Translations under genes and position numbers: made by a program
Part shown: piece after piece, positions 1 through 10,249 of the stretch
Layout of the letters: every line of letters starts with the position of its first letter
Numbering within the stretch: the first letter of the stretch is position 1
The notes under the pieces: generated by a model
What the model was told of the DNA's origin: nothing
What the model saw: only the letters and a program-made list of their open reading frames with translations
Database searches by the model: none
Source: Okapia johnstoni
Taxonomy: Eukaryota; Chordata; Mammalia; Artiodactyla; Giraffidae
Direction: 5' to 3'
NCBI GenBank assembly: GCA_024291935.2
Contig: CM044310.1
Location: 115,764,213-115,828,212, forward strand
DNA length: 64,000 nucleotides

Positions 1-1440
1 AGCTGTTCGGTGCTCACTTGAACTACGAAGGTCGGCTTCTCCCGGGCCCCCGGGAGCGGGAGGGGGGACCCGGGTCTGGGGGCGGCCGGGGCGCTCCCGG
101 GTCGGGGGGCTCGGGGGGAGCCCGTGGTCGAGGGACCCCTTCCTCCTCTCTGCTGCTCCCCCGCCGGGGAAGGCTCCCTCGGGGGAAAAAGGGGGTCTCG
201 GTCTCGTAGCCGCTGTCCCCCGGCTTGGGGCCCGGAGACGACAGGCCTGAGCCGGGACTGGCCATGGCCGAGGAGGGGTCGGGGGACACGGCTGGGTCCA
301 CGGGGGCCCGGGGAGGTGGCGGCGGGGGGGGGGGGAGCGGGAGGTGGCCCCCGCCCGGGGTACTGGGGCGCCGCCGCCCCCATGAGGGGGTCCAGAAACT
401 CGGGGGGGGCCGAGGCGGGGGGGTTCAGGGGCAAGTCGGCCAGAGAGCCCCGCTCTGCCCGCAAGGACGAGTCGTCCTCTGGGGGATGGGGGCAGCCAAG
501 AGCAGGGTGGCCCCCCCAGCCCGCAACGGCATCCCCCCGCTCCAGGGGCAGGCAGGAGCAGGCCCCCTCGCGGCTGCACAGGGGGCAAGGTAGGGGACCC
601 CGGCGACTGGGGCCCCCGCCAAGGCTGCTGCTGTCTTCCCCCGGGGAGCTGCCCTCCTCCTCCTCCTCTTCCTCTTCGGCCCACGGGGCGGCCCCCCGCT
701 CCCCCAGCACCTCGGCAGGGTCTCCTGCCAGGGTCTCCCCAGCGCCCCGGCCCTCGGGGTCCCAGCCACTCAAGAGGAAACTGCCGGATGCGGAGGACTG
801 GGCCGGGAAGGGCCGGGCCGCCGGGAAGAGCGGGGAGGCCCAGGTCTCGGACACCAGCTGAGGGACCTCGGAGGGAGCCTGGGGGGCCTGGGGGGCAGGC
901 ACTCCTGGGTCTAGGGGGTCCCAGTCATTGGGGAAGAGGGGCTCCGGCGGGGAGCCGTGCTCCTCGAGACGGATGTAGTATTCACTGCTCACGGAGGGGC
1001 TGCGGGCACTGATGACCGGCAGCACGCTGGGCGTGGACAGCGCCTCATAGAAAGGGTTGGAGGGGTTGGCGTGGGGGGCCGGGGGCGCAGATGCCGGCTG
1101 CCAGGTGGGTGCCCCCCCGCCCCGGCCGGCCCCCCGCCGTGCCTTCTCCCACAGGCACTCAAGGTTGAGGCCACCACTACTCTCGGTGACCGTGAGCACG
1201 TCGTCGGGGTCAGCCCCAGGGAAGCCATCCAAAAGGGGGAACGGAGAGGAGAGGGTCCCCGGGCGGGGGGCGCTGTGCTGAGGGGGCCAGGGCCAAGGGA
1301 AGGGACCATCTCGGGGTGGGGGTGGCGGCGGCGGGGGCCTCGGGGGCCGCTCAGAGAGCAGGTAGGTGAGCTGCAGCTGGAGATCAGAGGCTGAGGGGCG
1401 CTGGGCAGGGGGCCGCCAGCAGGACTGCAGGATGTCGTAC
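1..1440 (-). CDS. LMTK3: LMTK3 exon 11 (end of kinase, proline-rich and acidic tail; partial)
   Basis: The acceptor is CCCTAG|GTACGAC. The exon is open without a stop for all 1440 nt and runs off the window. It begins [20 protein letters not shown], followed by a polyproline stretch, [19 protein letters not shown] repeats, a Glu run (WAEEEEEEE) and a Cys-rich patch ([14 protein letters not shown]). GC content is extreme. Between about 335 and 62 the residues known from the orthologue sit in the other two frames, while the flanks read in frame 0. See the finding on net-zero shifts. Confidence 0.93.
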
Positions 1441-4400
1441 CTAGGGGAGAGGGAGGAGGCAAGAGTGAGCAAGGCAGAGTCCCAGCTGCGGGGTGGGGGG
1501 GGGGGGCGGTCCTGAAGGGAGGCAGAGACTAGGTGGGCAGACACCCAGGGAGACGAGTCAAGACCAAGAGAGGGGAATTCCCTGGTGGTACAATGGTTAA
1601 GACTCTGTGCTTCCACTACAGAGGGCACAGGTTCGCGATCCCTGGTCAGAGAACTAAGATCCCACACGCCCTGCCCTGCAGCCAAAAGAAGAAAAAAAGA
1701 CCAAGGTGGGAGACAGAAATGAGGGAGAGAGGGACAGAGACTCAGAGACAGGGGAGACAGAGACCTAGAAGAAGAGAGGACAGCAAGGCACAGTAGGGAA
1801 ATGATAGTGAAGTGACAGTTAAGGCGGCCTTCTGGTTGGGTTACAAGTTTTGGAATCAGAGACAAGCAAGCAGCGGAGGTCTTCTAGGGTCAGAGAAACT
1901 AGGTTTGGAGACCAGCTGTGTCACTCCATGCTTCAGTTTCCCTTCCTCCAAGTAGCAAGCAGATGTTGGCAGAAGGGGTTGGGGCGCCCCCACTCTAGTT
2001 TAGGGCCGGCAGCACGTGATGTAAGTGTGCGGGGGAGAGTGTGAAATGAACTGGAGGATTCTGGGATCATCCCGGGCTGGGAGGTGGAAGGTCAGGGGTC
2101 GGGGGTCAGGCCCCGCCCTCACCAGTAGTCCGCATAGGGCAGCTTGAGCCTCGGCCGGGCCAGCTTGACGTGCTGCTGCCGGACGACGAAGGCCAGGACC
2201 TCCTCGTCTGACAGGTGGCGGTAGGGCTGAGCCCCAAACTCAAACAGCTCCCATAGAGTCACCCCTAGGGACCTGCAGGGAGAAGAGAGGTCTGAGCCCC
2301 GCCCTGACCCTCCAGGGAGCCGACCCCCTCCCCGGGCCTCAGTTTCCCCATCTGTAGAACCTGTGACCCTTCCGCCTTCCTTGCCCTCTGTGCCCCCCGC
2401 CCCCCTCACCAGATGTTGCTCTCGCGGCTCTGGTCCACCACCATGAAGGTCCCGTGCAGCTCTCCAAGGAGCTCGGGCGCTGCCCAGCGCAACGGGATCC
2501 ACAGGCGCTCGGGGGTCAGGTAGTAGTCCTCCTGGGGAGGGCAGGCCGGGGCGCGGTCAGGCGGGCAGGGGCACCCCCCGACCCCAACTTGCCCCCTTCC
2601 CCGCCCTGATGGAGGGCAGCCGCCACCTTGTAGTTGCTGTGGGCCAGCCCGTAGTCTCCGATGCGCACGGTGAGGTCGGAGGTCAGCAGGCAGTTGCGCA
2701 GGGCCAGGTCGCTGGGGGCGGGCGAGGGGGCGAGGTAAGAAGCGGGCAGCTTTGGGGAAGCCCGCCCCCCTACTTAAGAGTGCGCCCAGCTTCCCCGCAC
2801 TGCTCCGTCTTCATTTTCTCACTCCTCCTCTCCTACCTTGACTCCTCCCCCTCCCCGACACCGCCCTCTCCTCTGTGACCCCGCCTCCCTCACTAACCCC
2901 GCCCCTTTCCTGACTCCGCCCCACCGATCTTGACCCCGCCTCTTCCCCCCTCATCGTTAGTCTTACCCCGTTTTGTGTCTCCCCTCCCACTCAAGCTTCC
3001 TTCCCTCCTTAAGCCCCTCGCCCTCCCCCCTCGCGCCAATTCTGCTCGTAGGCTTCCGGGCTGCCACCTGTGCACGTAGTTGTGAGAGTGGAGATGTGCG
3101 AGCCCGCGGGCGATTTCCAGGCCCATCCTCTGCAGTGTCCGCAGATCTCGAGGGGGCAGCTCAGGGGACAGACCCTCGGGGGGCCGCTGGGCCCGGAGGT
3201 AACGCTTCAGGTCCCCCTGGGAGAGAGGGCAGGGAGGGGTCAGTCCCACCGCCCCCTCCCAGGCATCCACATATCCAGCCAACCCGAGGCAAGGATGGGG
3301 CGGCCGCTGCACTCATTGGCAGCCCGTCTGGGCTTCAGTTTCCCCTGCTGCTGAGAAACACATGGTAACTGAACCCACCCTCCTCACGTGCTAGTCAGGG
3401 CATGCCACCTGGGGTCCCTGTTTTCCTGTTTAGTCGCTAAGTCGTGTTGACTCTCGCGACCCCATGGACTGTAGCCTGCCAGGCTCCTCTGACCACGAGA
3501 TTCTCCAGGCAAGGATACTGGAGTGGGTTGCCATTTCCTTCTCCAGGGGATCTTCCCAACTCAGGAAAGGAATCCGGGTCTCCTGCATTGCAGCCAGATT
3601 CTTTACCGACTGAACTACAAGGGAAGCCCATCCACCTGGGGACTGAGGGCTCATCTAAGAGATGCTATCTTGTCACAGATGTAGCTATGATGATGTCATT
3701 GCGAATGGCCCTGAGCCCCCCACCGGGTCCAGCTCCTCACTCTGCCCCTCCCCCTCCCCTCACCCCGCGACCCCCCAGACCCTCACCAGTTGACAGAATT
3801 CCATAATCAGCAGAAAGGGCAATGTCTCCACGCAGACACCCAGGCACTGGAGGACATTGGGGTGTTGCAGGCTCCTGCGTGGGGGTGGGAGTTGCCTGGG
3901 TCAGGAAACAGCCCCTTACATCCGACCCCAGCCCTGTGTCCTACCGCAACCTCCCGGCAAAACCAAACTGTTGCTTCAACCTCTTGGGTCTCAGTTTCCT
4001 TACTTGAGAGTTAACCCCTCACCACACACACATACACACTCCTTCCCCATATCCCCGTCTCAGGTCCATCCCACTGTCTCCCAGTCTCCAAGCCAGACCC
4101 TCAGGCACCTCCTTGCCCCTCCTTCTGGCTCACCACCCCCTCAGCCTTTCTTCCTGCCCCCTGATTCTTTCCCCTCCCCTCCCACAGCCCCAGCTCAAGC
4201 CTCCTCCTCACCTCCTGGACTCTCTTCCCAGCCTCCCTGCCTCCAGTCTCTCCCTTTCAGTCTGTCTCTGACCTGATGTTCACCTGTTCACGACCCTCCA
4301 TGGCTCCCCAGTTGCTCTGGGACAGAGCCTGGCTCACTCCTCAGTCTTTCCTGCCCCTCTGCCTTTCCCAGCATCACTCTTCACCCCCGTGTACATCTCC

Positions 4401-7400
4401 CTAGACTCACAGGTGTCTGCTTAGGCTTCAAGCCTTGTATACCTCTCTCTGTGGAGAACACTCCACTCTCATCAAAGTCCTTCTCGCCCCTTAGTGTCAA
4501 CATCATTTCCTCAAGAGATATCACTGCCCTTCCCTCAACACTGGGGGAATGCCCCTCCTTTATCCTCTCACTGTGGCTAAGGGTCAGGTTGGCGAGCGGG
4601 TTTCTGAATCCTGTCTCCACCTTTCCCAGGTATGTAACCTCACAGAAGTCACTTGGCCTCTCCCTCAAATGTAAAATGGGGATGGTCATAGTAATCCCCT
4701 CATAAAGTTGTGGCAAGAAATTTAATAGGATCAGAGAGGAGCTGGCACGGAGTGAAAGATCCTCACTATTACTGCTGATGTATTTTACCATACTGTCTGA
4801 TTCTCATCTCGCCCTGCATTTTGACTGCATTCTCCTGCCTCACTGCCTTTGTTCCTGCTGTTCCCTCTGCCTGGAACACGCTTCCCACAGTGCTTTGCGA
4901 AACGGATTCATCCCAGTCAAGCCTGCCTTTCCCACAGTCCCCATCCCAGAGCTCCTCTGTCTCCATCACATGCTGCCTTATTTCCTCAAGGCACTTGTCA
5001 GTCTGTGATATTTGCCTGTTAAAATTTATTTTCTTCACTGGTTCATTTATTGTGTGTCCCCTCCACTAGGTGGCGAGCTTTACAGGACAAGGATTTGGGG
5101 CTTTTTGTGTGTGTGGCCAGATCCCCGGTGCCTAGACTAGTAGGTGCTCAATAAAATTGTGTGGCATGAAGGATTTTACCCTGATACATGACCCGAGGGT
5201 CTGTGGGAAGATTAACACATCCTGGGCTTGTAGCCCAGAACCTGGCTCAAGGAGGGTGGAACAGTGTTTGTTTCACTGGGGTCTGGCAGGAGAGGGGTGG
5301 GGGTGTGTGTGGATAGCGGCTTCTGCTCCTGCTTGGGAGACGACTAATGCTATAAAGCTTTCCTAAAGCACCGGCATGTGCTGGGGCTTGAAAAAAAAGT
5401 GACTGGAGATCCCATCATGGGGAGACTTAGGATGGCAGATGCAGAAAGAAGCTTGGATCCATTGCACACCTACGCTGGCCCCTTCTGTTATCAAATCCTC
5501 CTAACAACCTTGCTAGGCAGGATGATGTTTTCCATTGGATCCAGGGGAAAAAGGAGGCTCAGAGAGGTAAAGTAACTTGCCCAGGGTCACACAGCTGTTA
5601 ATGGGCCAGAGCTGGGATTTGCTCTCAGGTCTGTGGTTCATCCAGCAAACATCTACTGAGAGCCATCTTGTAGCTGGGTGACAAGACGGACCCTGAGCTG
5701 CCAGTATAGTCCTGCATTCTCCACCTGAACTTTCTGAGAAGGTGGGAATGTTCTCCATCTGAGATGTCTTAACATGGGAACCACTGGCCGTATGTGGCTC
5801 CTGAGCTCTTGAAATGTGGCAAGGGTAGCTGAGGAAGACATCTTGAATTTGACTACATTTTATTTAAGATGAATTTAAATAGCCATATGTGGCTGGTGCT
5901 TGCCAGCATGGGTTGAGAGAGAGAGAGAGGCAAGTCAACGGGTACACGGCTGAAATAATGACAGACTAAGAAACATGTGATGAAGAAAATACACAAGTTG
6001 ATATGATGGAGCATCCCAGGGCCCTCCTTAGGTGGGAGTGTGTATGTGTGTGTGTGTATAAAGGAAGGCCTTTCTGATCTGAGACCCAGGGAGGAGAAGG
6101 GATCCCACCATTAGAAACTGGGGGTGGGTGAGCCAGGGGCAATATTCCAGACAGAGGGAACAGCAAGGATGGTAGCACTGAGGCTGGTCTGTGGGAGGGT
6201 CAGTGAACAGGGCCTGTGGGCTGTAGGGATGATTGGGACTTTGTCCTGTGAGTCACAGGAAACCATGGGAGTTTTCAGAGGAAAAGGTTCATAAAATCTC
6301 AGGGCAACGTTCACTTTTACAGCCCTCTGTTAAGAGGTGCCCATATACACACCTTCTCCATGCCCAGGCACTCAATACCCCACAGGGCATATATGAGCAG
6401 AGATGTAATTAACCCTGATCTAGAAGCTCTTAGAGTCGAGACCAGGCAGGAGAGAGATAGTGTCCTGTCTTCCCAGACCTCCCCGTTCAGTGGGGACAGC
6501 CGTGGGGGGAGTAGCCATTTGGAGCAACCTCTCAGGACCTTGGTCTGTGATTCCGATTCTGCCTTTCTTAACCCACAAACGGGCCCGAAGAAGGGCCCAC
6601 CATCATGGACCCTGTGCCAGGCAAAGGCCCATTTTGCATCCTCTCAGCTGCCCTCTACATGAGGCTGCTCAGACTTCCTGGACTCACTTTCTAGATGAAG
6701 ATACTGAAGCTCCGAGTGGAGAGGGACAGATCTCCAGCTCAGCTTTTGCACTATGTCCCTTGCCTGCATCACACTGCCTTCATGTCCCTGCCTCTGGCCT
6801 GATTAAAAACCCGAGACTCAGGGAGAGAAATGCTCTGGATTGACTGGCACAGCCAGGAAAAGGTACATCTGGGATTCGAAATCCAGACTTGATCCCACTC
6901 TGTACTCTTCCTGCTTCCAAACGTTACTGCCATGAGGCACAGATTCAGATATTCAGGTCTTCAGGGCTCCATGTCTACCTAGAAGTCCCCATACCTGTAC
7001 GGCTGTGCTTCCGAGATGAACTTGCGCTGCTCCAGGGGCCCTGCGCTGGCTCGAAGCTCCTTCACCACCACCTGGGCCGGGGTGTAGTCGGAGAAAATCT
7101 CTCCCAGGATCACCTGCTCGAGGAGGACCCAGGAGTCAGTGCCTGCGGATTCCCCAGCCCCATCCCAGGGAGTGCCCTCCACCCCACCATATGGCTCCCA
7201 ACTTCCCTCTCCAGCCTCTTCTTTCAACACCCACCACCCTCGTATCCCCACCAGACTTGGGGTGGGAGACTCACAGGCCCAGAGTCCGATGGATGCAGGG
7301 ACGGGTGGAAGGATGGACAGACGGACGCGTGGAGAGCCGGATGGCGAGGCGGAGTGGTCAATGGAGTGAGGAGGGAGGCGCTGACCGACAGATGAGGGGG

Positions 7401-9692
7401 ATGGGGTGGGTGGGAGCCGGTGAGAGGTGAACAGAGGAGAGGGCAATGGGTGGGCCGAGGGGGCAGGGGGAGGAGGCAGGGGGCAGATGAGAAGTGGTGG
7501 GGGCAGGGGGGATGGACACAGAACAGGAGTGTCGCCCTGGATTGTGTAGAGCCCCCACCTCCCACCCCCAGCCCCACTTACTTACCTTCCCAAACCAGCC
7601 ACTTCCAATCTCCTGTAGGTAGCTGAGGTGCTGGCGGCTAAGGCCCAGGGGGGTGGTCATGTCTGGGGTGGGAGGCAGTAAAAGGGGAGGCACCTGAGCC
7701 TCTCCCCCTCCCAAGTGCCACCAACATCCCCCAACTCAGTGAGTGGGGAGGAGGGTCAAAGCAGACACAACAAATCTCTTTTCATTGGCTGCCCCAACAT
7801 TCCACGAAGAGATCTCAGTCTCCTCATTGGCTGCCCGCAAGTTTCCAGTATCCAATCCGTCCTTCCCTTTGGTGTCCCAAGATCCTATGACTTGACTTCA
7901 GCCTGCCATTGGCTCTGCCTCTGACATTAAGATCTAGGCTGACCTCACCATGGATTGCTCCACAAGAATCCCCAAATCTGGTTTGGGGTTAAGCAACAGC
8001 TTCTACCAAGATGATCTCGGAGTTGCTTCAGGCTGCTTCCGAGATTCCAGGGCTGCCACCTCTGTCTGTCCCTTTGATTCCCTGAGGGAGAGCTGTCAGC
8101 TCCTCCCACCCTGTCCTGTGGGGCCACGGGATCCCAGTCAAGGTGCAGGGCCATACCTGAGTGTGATGGCTGCGGGGCAGGCATTGGCAGCGAGACCTCA
8201 GCCAGGGGGAGAATGTAGACATCAGGCAGTGACTGTGAGGAGGAAGTCTCCTCGGCGGGGGGCGTGTACTCCCCGGAGCAATCCTCCCCTTCAGGGTTCT
8301 CAAACTCCTGGGGCCAGGAGGGGTGAGGGGTGGGAGAACACAGGGCTGAGACACGCCATGGTCCTTCTCATCCATATTATCCCCACTTTTCTCCCAACGG
8401 TCCTCCAATCCCAGTCCAATTCCCATCCGGAGTTGGATCTTGCTGTAACCTCAGGCCTGAAGGACTCTCAGCCTCATTGCCCGGCTCCCCTTCCTACCAC
8501 CTGGGTTGGGGTGGGGGTGGGGTGTAGCGGGGAAAAGCCTTGCTGGAGTGTTCCTCCCCACCTTAAATTCCCTCGTGCACCTCACCTTGAAGCCGACATC
8601 GCCCCGTTTGCAGCACAGACAGGTGAGGAGGAGGAAGATGAAGGCCAGCAGGCCAGAGCAGGAGATGAGGACCACGGCATAGGGAGGAGCCAGAGGCGCC
8701 CGGCCCAGGGCGAAGCCGTCTGTGGGGAGAGGGCTGGGCTGGGCTCCGGTCTTCACGCCCCTGGCTCCCGGACTCCTTGCCCCTCCCTGTCCAGCCAGTC
8801 TTGACTACAGCTCCCATGATGCTCTGCAGCCAGGGGCCCCTTGGCAGAGGAGCCGGATGGCTCGGGGCATTGTGGGAGTTGTAGTTTGGGGCCTTCTCAA
8901 GTGGTTGGGTTGGGGGTGGGGTCCCTCCTCTCGCCCCAAGCTGGGACCCCCCCCCCCCACCACCCCATCACCTCACCCTCAGGTTTGGATGAATTTCAGT
9001 GAGGACGGAGGGAAAGAGGAGTAACAGCGGAGCCTGGAGCGCTCAGAATTTAAAATACGCTCCCACGACAGCCTTCTTACCCCCTATTTGAAGAGGATGA
9101 GCCCCCAGCTGCAGGCTGGGAGAAGGTGCTCGCCCCATGCTGGATCCTAGTTACGGGGGTTGAGGCCTGTCACTTTTAGGGACGCTTGGATCACACACAT
9201 GTCCTCTGTCCCCAGCCCCAGATCCCAAGACGGGAGCTCCGCAAGCCTTGGGACTCCCCCAAAGCCGGAGACAGCCTCCAAGGCTGTGTCCCCTTTAGAA
9301 ATAGTATTCCTCCTCTCTGTCCCCAGTTCTCCCAGAGGCCCTGACCTTCCCCGGCTTCCTGCACACACCTGCACACACACGCGCGCGTGTCTGCACACAC
9401 ACATGTTGCCCGAACGGACCCCCTCCCCACCCAGCCCCCAGCCTTCCTCCCACAGGCCCTGCTGACAGAGGCACCATTCCTGCGCCTCCCCAGGCCCTGG
9501 CTCGCTGCGGGAAGACGCCACACAGGTGACGGAGCCGGAGCCCCGCAGACAGACCCCGGGGCAGGCCAGGGTGGGGGTGGGGGCCCCTGGACAGCCGGAT
9601 GGCCCGACAGACTCACCGGGGTGGGCCGGGGACGCCAGGCAGCCGGAGGCGGAGACGGCCGCGAGGAGGACGAGGGCGCCGGGGGCAGGCAT
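1..9692 (-). CDS. LMTK3: LMTK3, lemur tail kinase 3 (5' eleven coding exons; 3' end outside window)
   Basis: Joining eleven exons gives one reading frame of 2591 nt (863 codons plus 2 nt) from the start at 9692 to the window edge. Order of parts: signal peptide (about residues 1-20), short lumenal stretch, transmembrane helix (about 39-62) followed by CCKRG, then the kinase domain: glycine loop GSGWFGKV (140-147), VVVK lysine 164, helix-C Glu181, catalytic HSDLALRN (264-271, Asp266), DYG (284-286), ending near the [13 protein letters not shown] motif in exon 11. A proline-rich, acidic tail follows. Known for the family: LMTK1-3 are membrane-anchored, mainly neuronal kinases. The human protein is about 1460-1490 residues, so about 600 residues lie beyond base 1. 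The match to human LMTK3 is from memory but near-identical throughout the kinase. The tail holds a frame anomaly described in the findings. SULT2B1 lies divergently about 36 kb away. Confidence 0.97.
324..335 (-). other. C12 homopolymer (minus strand) at the first LMTK3 frame break
   Basis: A run of 12 G on the plus strand lies in the polyproline coding segment. Upstream of it exon 11 reads in the expected frame; downstream the orthologous residues continue one base out. One C too many (or two missing) would explain this. Confidence 0.8.
1573..1699 (+). repeat. CHR-type tRNA-Glu SINE in LMTK3 intron 10
   Basis: It starts with GGGAATTCCCTGGTGG, has the tRNA-like box-B region GGTTCGCGATCCCTGG and ends in an A-rich tail. 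It lies antisense to LMTK3. Confidence 0.85.
2123..2272 (-). CDS. LMTK3: LMTK3 exon 10 (kinase C-lobe)
   Basis: This exon is 150 nt with acceptor CTGCAG|GTCCCT and donor TACTG|GTGAGG. It encodes [20 protein letters not shown] through [10 protein letters not shown], helices F-H of the C-lobe. Confidence 0.95.
2410..2531 (-). CDS. LMTK3: LMTK3 exon 9 (activation segment, APE)
   Basis: This exon is 122 nt with acceptor CCCAG|GAGGAC and donor ATCTG|GTGAGG. It encodes [20 protein letters not shown], containing the tyrosines of the activation segment and the APE motif. It ends mid-codon in Trp. Confidence 0.95.
2627..2711 (-). CDS. LMTK3: LMTK3 exon 8 (catalytic loop and DYG)
   Basis: This exon is 85 nt with acceptor CCCCAG|CGACC and donor TACAAG|GTGGCG. 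With exon 7 it forms HSDLALRN and then [14 protein letters not shown]. Catalytic Asp, Asn and the metal-binding Asp are present. The usual HRD arginine is Ser and DFG is DYG, as is normal for LMTK proteins. Confidence 0.95.
3068..3216 (-). CDS. LMTK3: LMTK3 exon 7 (helices D-E, start of catalytic loop)
   Basis: This exon is 149 nt with acceptor TCCCAG|GGGGACC and donor GTGCACAG|GTGGCAG. It encodes [15 protein letters not shown] through [12 protein letters not shown]. The catalytic-loop Ser codon is split across to exon 8. Confidence 0.95.
3415..3631 (-). repeat. Bov-tA SINE in LMTK3 intron 6
   Basis: A Bov-A unit (TCGCTAAGTCGTGT...) is followed by the tRNA-derived part ending GGGAAGCCC, in antisense orientation on the plus strand and so sense to LMTK3. 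It is flanked by a 10-bp duplication CCACCTGGGG at 3405-3414 and 3632-3641. Confidence 0.9.
3787..3874 (-). CDS. LMTK3: LMTK3 exon 6 (kinase hinge region)
   Basis: This exon is 88 nt with acceptor CGCAG|GAGCCTG and donor CAACTG|GTGAGG. It encodes [14 protein letters not shown] and then LLIMEFCQL, the gatekeeper and hinge. It is separated from exon 5 by a 3.1-kb repeat-bearing intron and is too short to appear as a long ORF. Confidence 0.94.
4820..5165 (+). repeat. L2 LINE 3' end
   Basis: Recognisable L2 text includes TTCCCTCTGCCTGGAACACG, a CTCCACTAGG segment and a terminal GTGCTCAATAAA followed by GAA-type repeats. It is old and diverged. Confidence 0.7.
5540..5660 (+). repeat. MIR SINE core
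   Basis: Contains the MIR core-like text GAGGCTCAGAGAGGTAAAG followed by CTTGCCCAGGGTCACACAGC, typical of this ancient tRNA-derived SINE. Confidence 0.75.
6995..7113 (-). CDS. LMTK3: LMTK3 exon 5 (VVVK lysine, helix C)
   Basis: This exon is 119 nt with acceptor GAGCAG|GTGATC and donor TACAG|GTATGG. It encodes [20 protein letters not shown], including the ATP-anchoring lysine, and FISEAQPY, the helix-C glutamate region. It ends in phase 2. Confidence 0.95.
7586..7662 (-). CDS. LMTK3: LMTK3 exon 4 (glycine-rich loop)
   Basis: This exon is 77 nt with acceptor CCCCAG|ACATGACC and donor GGGAAG|GTAAGT. It carries [14 protein letters not shown], the ATP-binding P-loop at the start of the kinase domain. 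Confidence 0.95.
7784..7912. promoter_or_regulatory. Cluster of four CCAAT-box motifs in LMTK3 intron 3
   Basis: ATTGG occurs at 7784-7788, 7826-7830 and 7908-7912 (the first two within CATTGGCTGCC, the last within CATTGGCTCTGCC), and CCAAT at 7852-7856. Four motifs in about 130 bp of intron is suggestive of NF-Y binding, but function is inference only. Confidence 0.35.
8157..8307 (-). CDS. LMTK3: LMTK3 exon 3 (juxtamembrane, acidic)
   Basis: This exon is 151 nt. The acceptor is CCCCAG|GAGTTTGAG and the donor CACTCAG|GTATGG. It encodes residues 71-120, starting [14 protein letters not shown], an acidic juxtamembrane linker with a Ser/Thr-rich patch. It ends in phase 1. Confidence 0.94.
8586..8719 (-). 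CDS. LMTK3: LMTK3 exon 2 (transmembrane segment)
   Basis: This exon is 134 nt. The acceptor is CCCACAG|ACGGC and the donor AAG|GTGAGG. It encodes residues 26-70, including the hydrophobic run [20 protein letters not shown] and the stop-transfer CLCCKRG. That makes LMTK3 a single-pass membrane protein with the kinase on the cytosolic side. Confidence 0.95.
8804..8885. promoter_or_regulatory. Inverted pair of ZNF143-like (SBS) motifs in LMTK3 intron 1
   Basis: ACTACAGCTCCCATGATGC lies at 8804-8822 on the plus strand. The reverse of ACTACAACTCCCACAATGC lies at 8867-8885. Both resemble the ZNF143/Staf consensus ACTACAAYTCCCAGMATGC; the second has one mismatch. Confidence 0.55.
9617..9692 (-). 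CDS. LMTK3: LMTK3 coding exon 1 (start codon, signal peptide)
   Basis: The ATG is at 9692-9690, and 76 nt encode [20 protein letters not shown] and a few more residues, a hydrophobic signal peptide. The donor is CCCCG|GTGAGT. The split Asp codon (G|AC) is completed by exon 2, giving HPDGF. How far the 5' UTR extends to the right cannot be seen; the flank is GC-rich and shows no obvious TATA box. Confidence 0.95.
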
Positions 9693-10240
9693 CTTGTCGA
9701 GGATGGCAGGGAGGTGGAGGTGGTGGCGGCTGGGGAGGGGGGGGGGCGGGCCCTCAGCCCCCAGCCATGGGGACCCGCGCGACCCTGGCCTCCCCCCGGC
9801 CCAGGAGAGGGTCAGGAGGCTCAGGACAGGGGGAGGGAGGGGCTGCTGACAGGCTCAGGGACCCCCCTCCCCCTCTCTGAAGGGACAGACAGATGCAGGG
9901 ATGGAGAGACAGACAGAGGAGAGGAGCTGGGGAGCCGGGGTTGCTGGGGTGGGGGGGAGAGGGTAGGAGGGGGGGCAGAGAATGAGGGCCCCGCCCCCGA
10001 GGGCAGCCGGGATTGGGGGAGCAGAGAGCCTGTCAGAGGAAGGGTGGGAGGAGGGAGGAGGGAGGGAGAATGGGGCGTCGTCATAGCAACTGGCTCCCCA
10101 GTAGCATTGGCTGCCAGGAGGGAGGGGAGGGGGAGGGACAGACAGGGACCAGCAGACCCTCGTGTAGGGGGGGACCCAGGGCCCACCGTGCCTGGCCCGG
10201 ACACTGCTGTGACATGCCACCAGCACGGACACGTGTGCTC
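9693..10240. promoter_or_regulatory. LMTK3: GC-rich 5' flank / probable 5' UTR and promoter region of LMTK3
   Basis: GC-rich, purine-rich sequence lies directly upstream of the LMTK3 ATG, with GGGGCGGG-like boxes near 9745 and no TATA box. The transcription start cannot be placed by eye. Long open frames here are low-complexity and unsupported. Confidence 0.45.
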
Positions 10241-10249
10241 CGCGCCAAG

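Larger units (their letters stand above)
3875..6994. other. LMTK3 intron 5 (3.1 kb) with old repeats
   Basis: It holds an MIR-like piece (about 4600-4730), an L2 3' end (about 4820-5165), an MIR (about 5540-5660), an hAT-type relic (about 5765-5890), a short GT microsatellite (6038-6060) and an antisense L2-like segment (about 6130-6310). No coding exon was seen in it. Confidence 0.6.

Noticed and set aside
124..861. 245-codon plus-strand open frame opposite LMTK3 exon 11
   Set aside because: It is the antisense shadow of a GC-rich coding exon. It has no domain and LMTK3 on the minus strand explains the sequence.
2893..3312. Continuous 139-codon frame around LMTK3 exon 7
   Set aside because: It reads through the donor into intron 7. 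Only 3068-3216 is coding, as the phases with exons 6 and 8 show.
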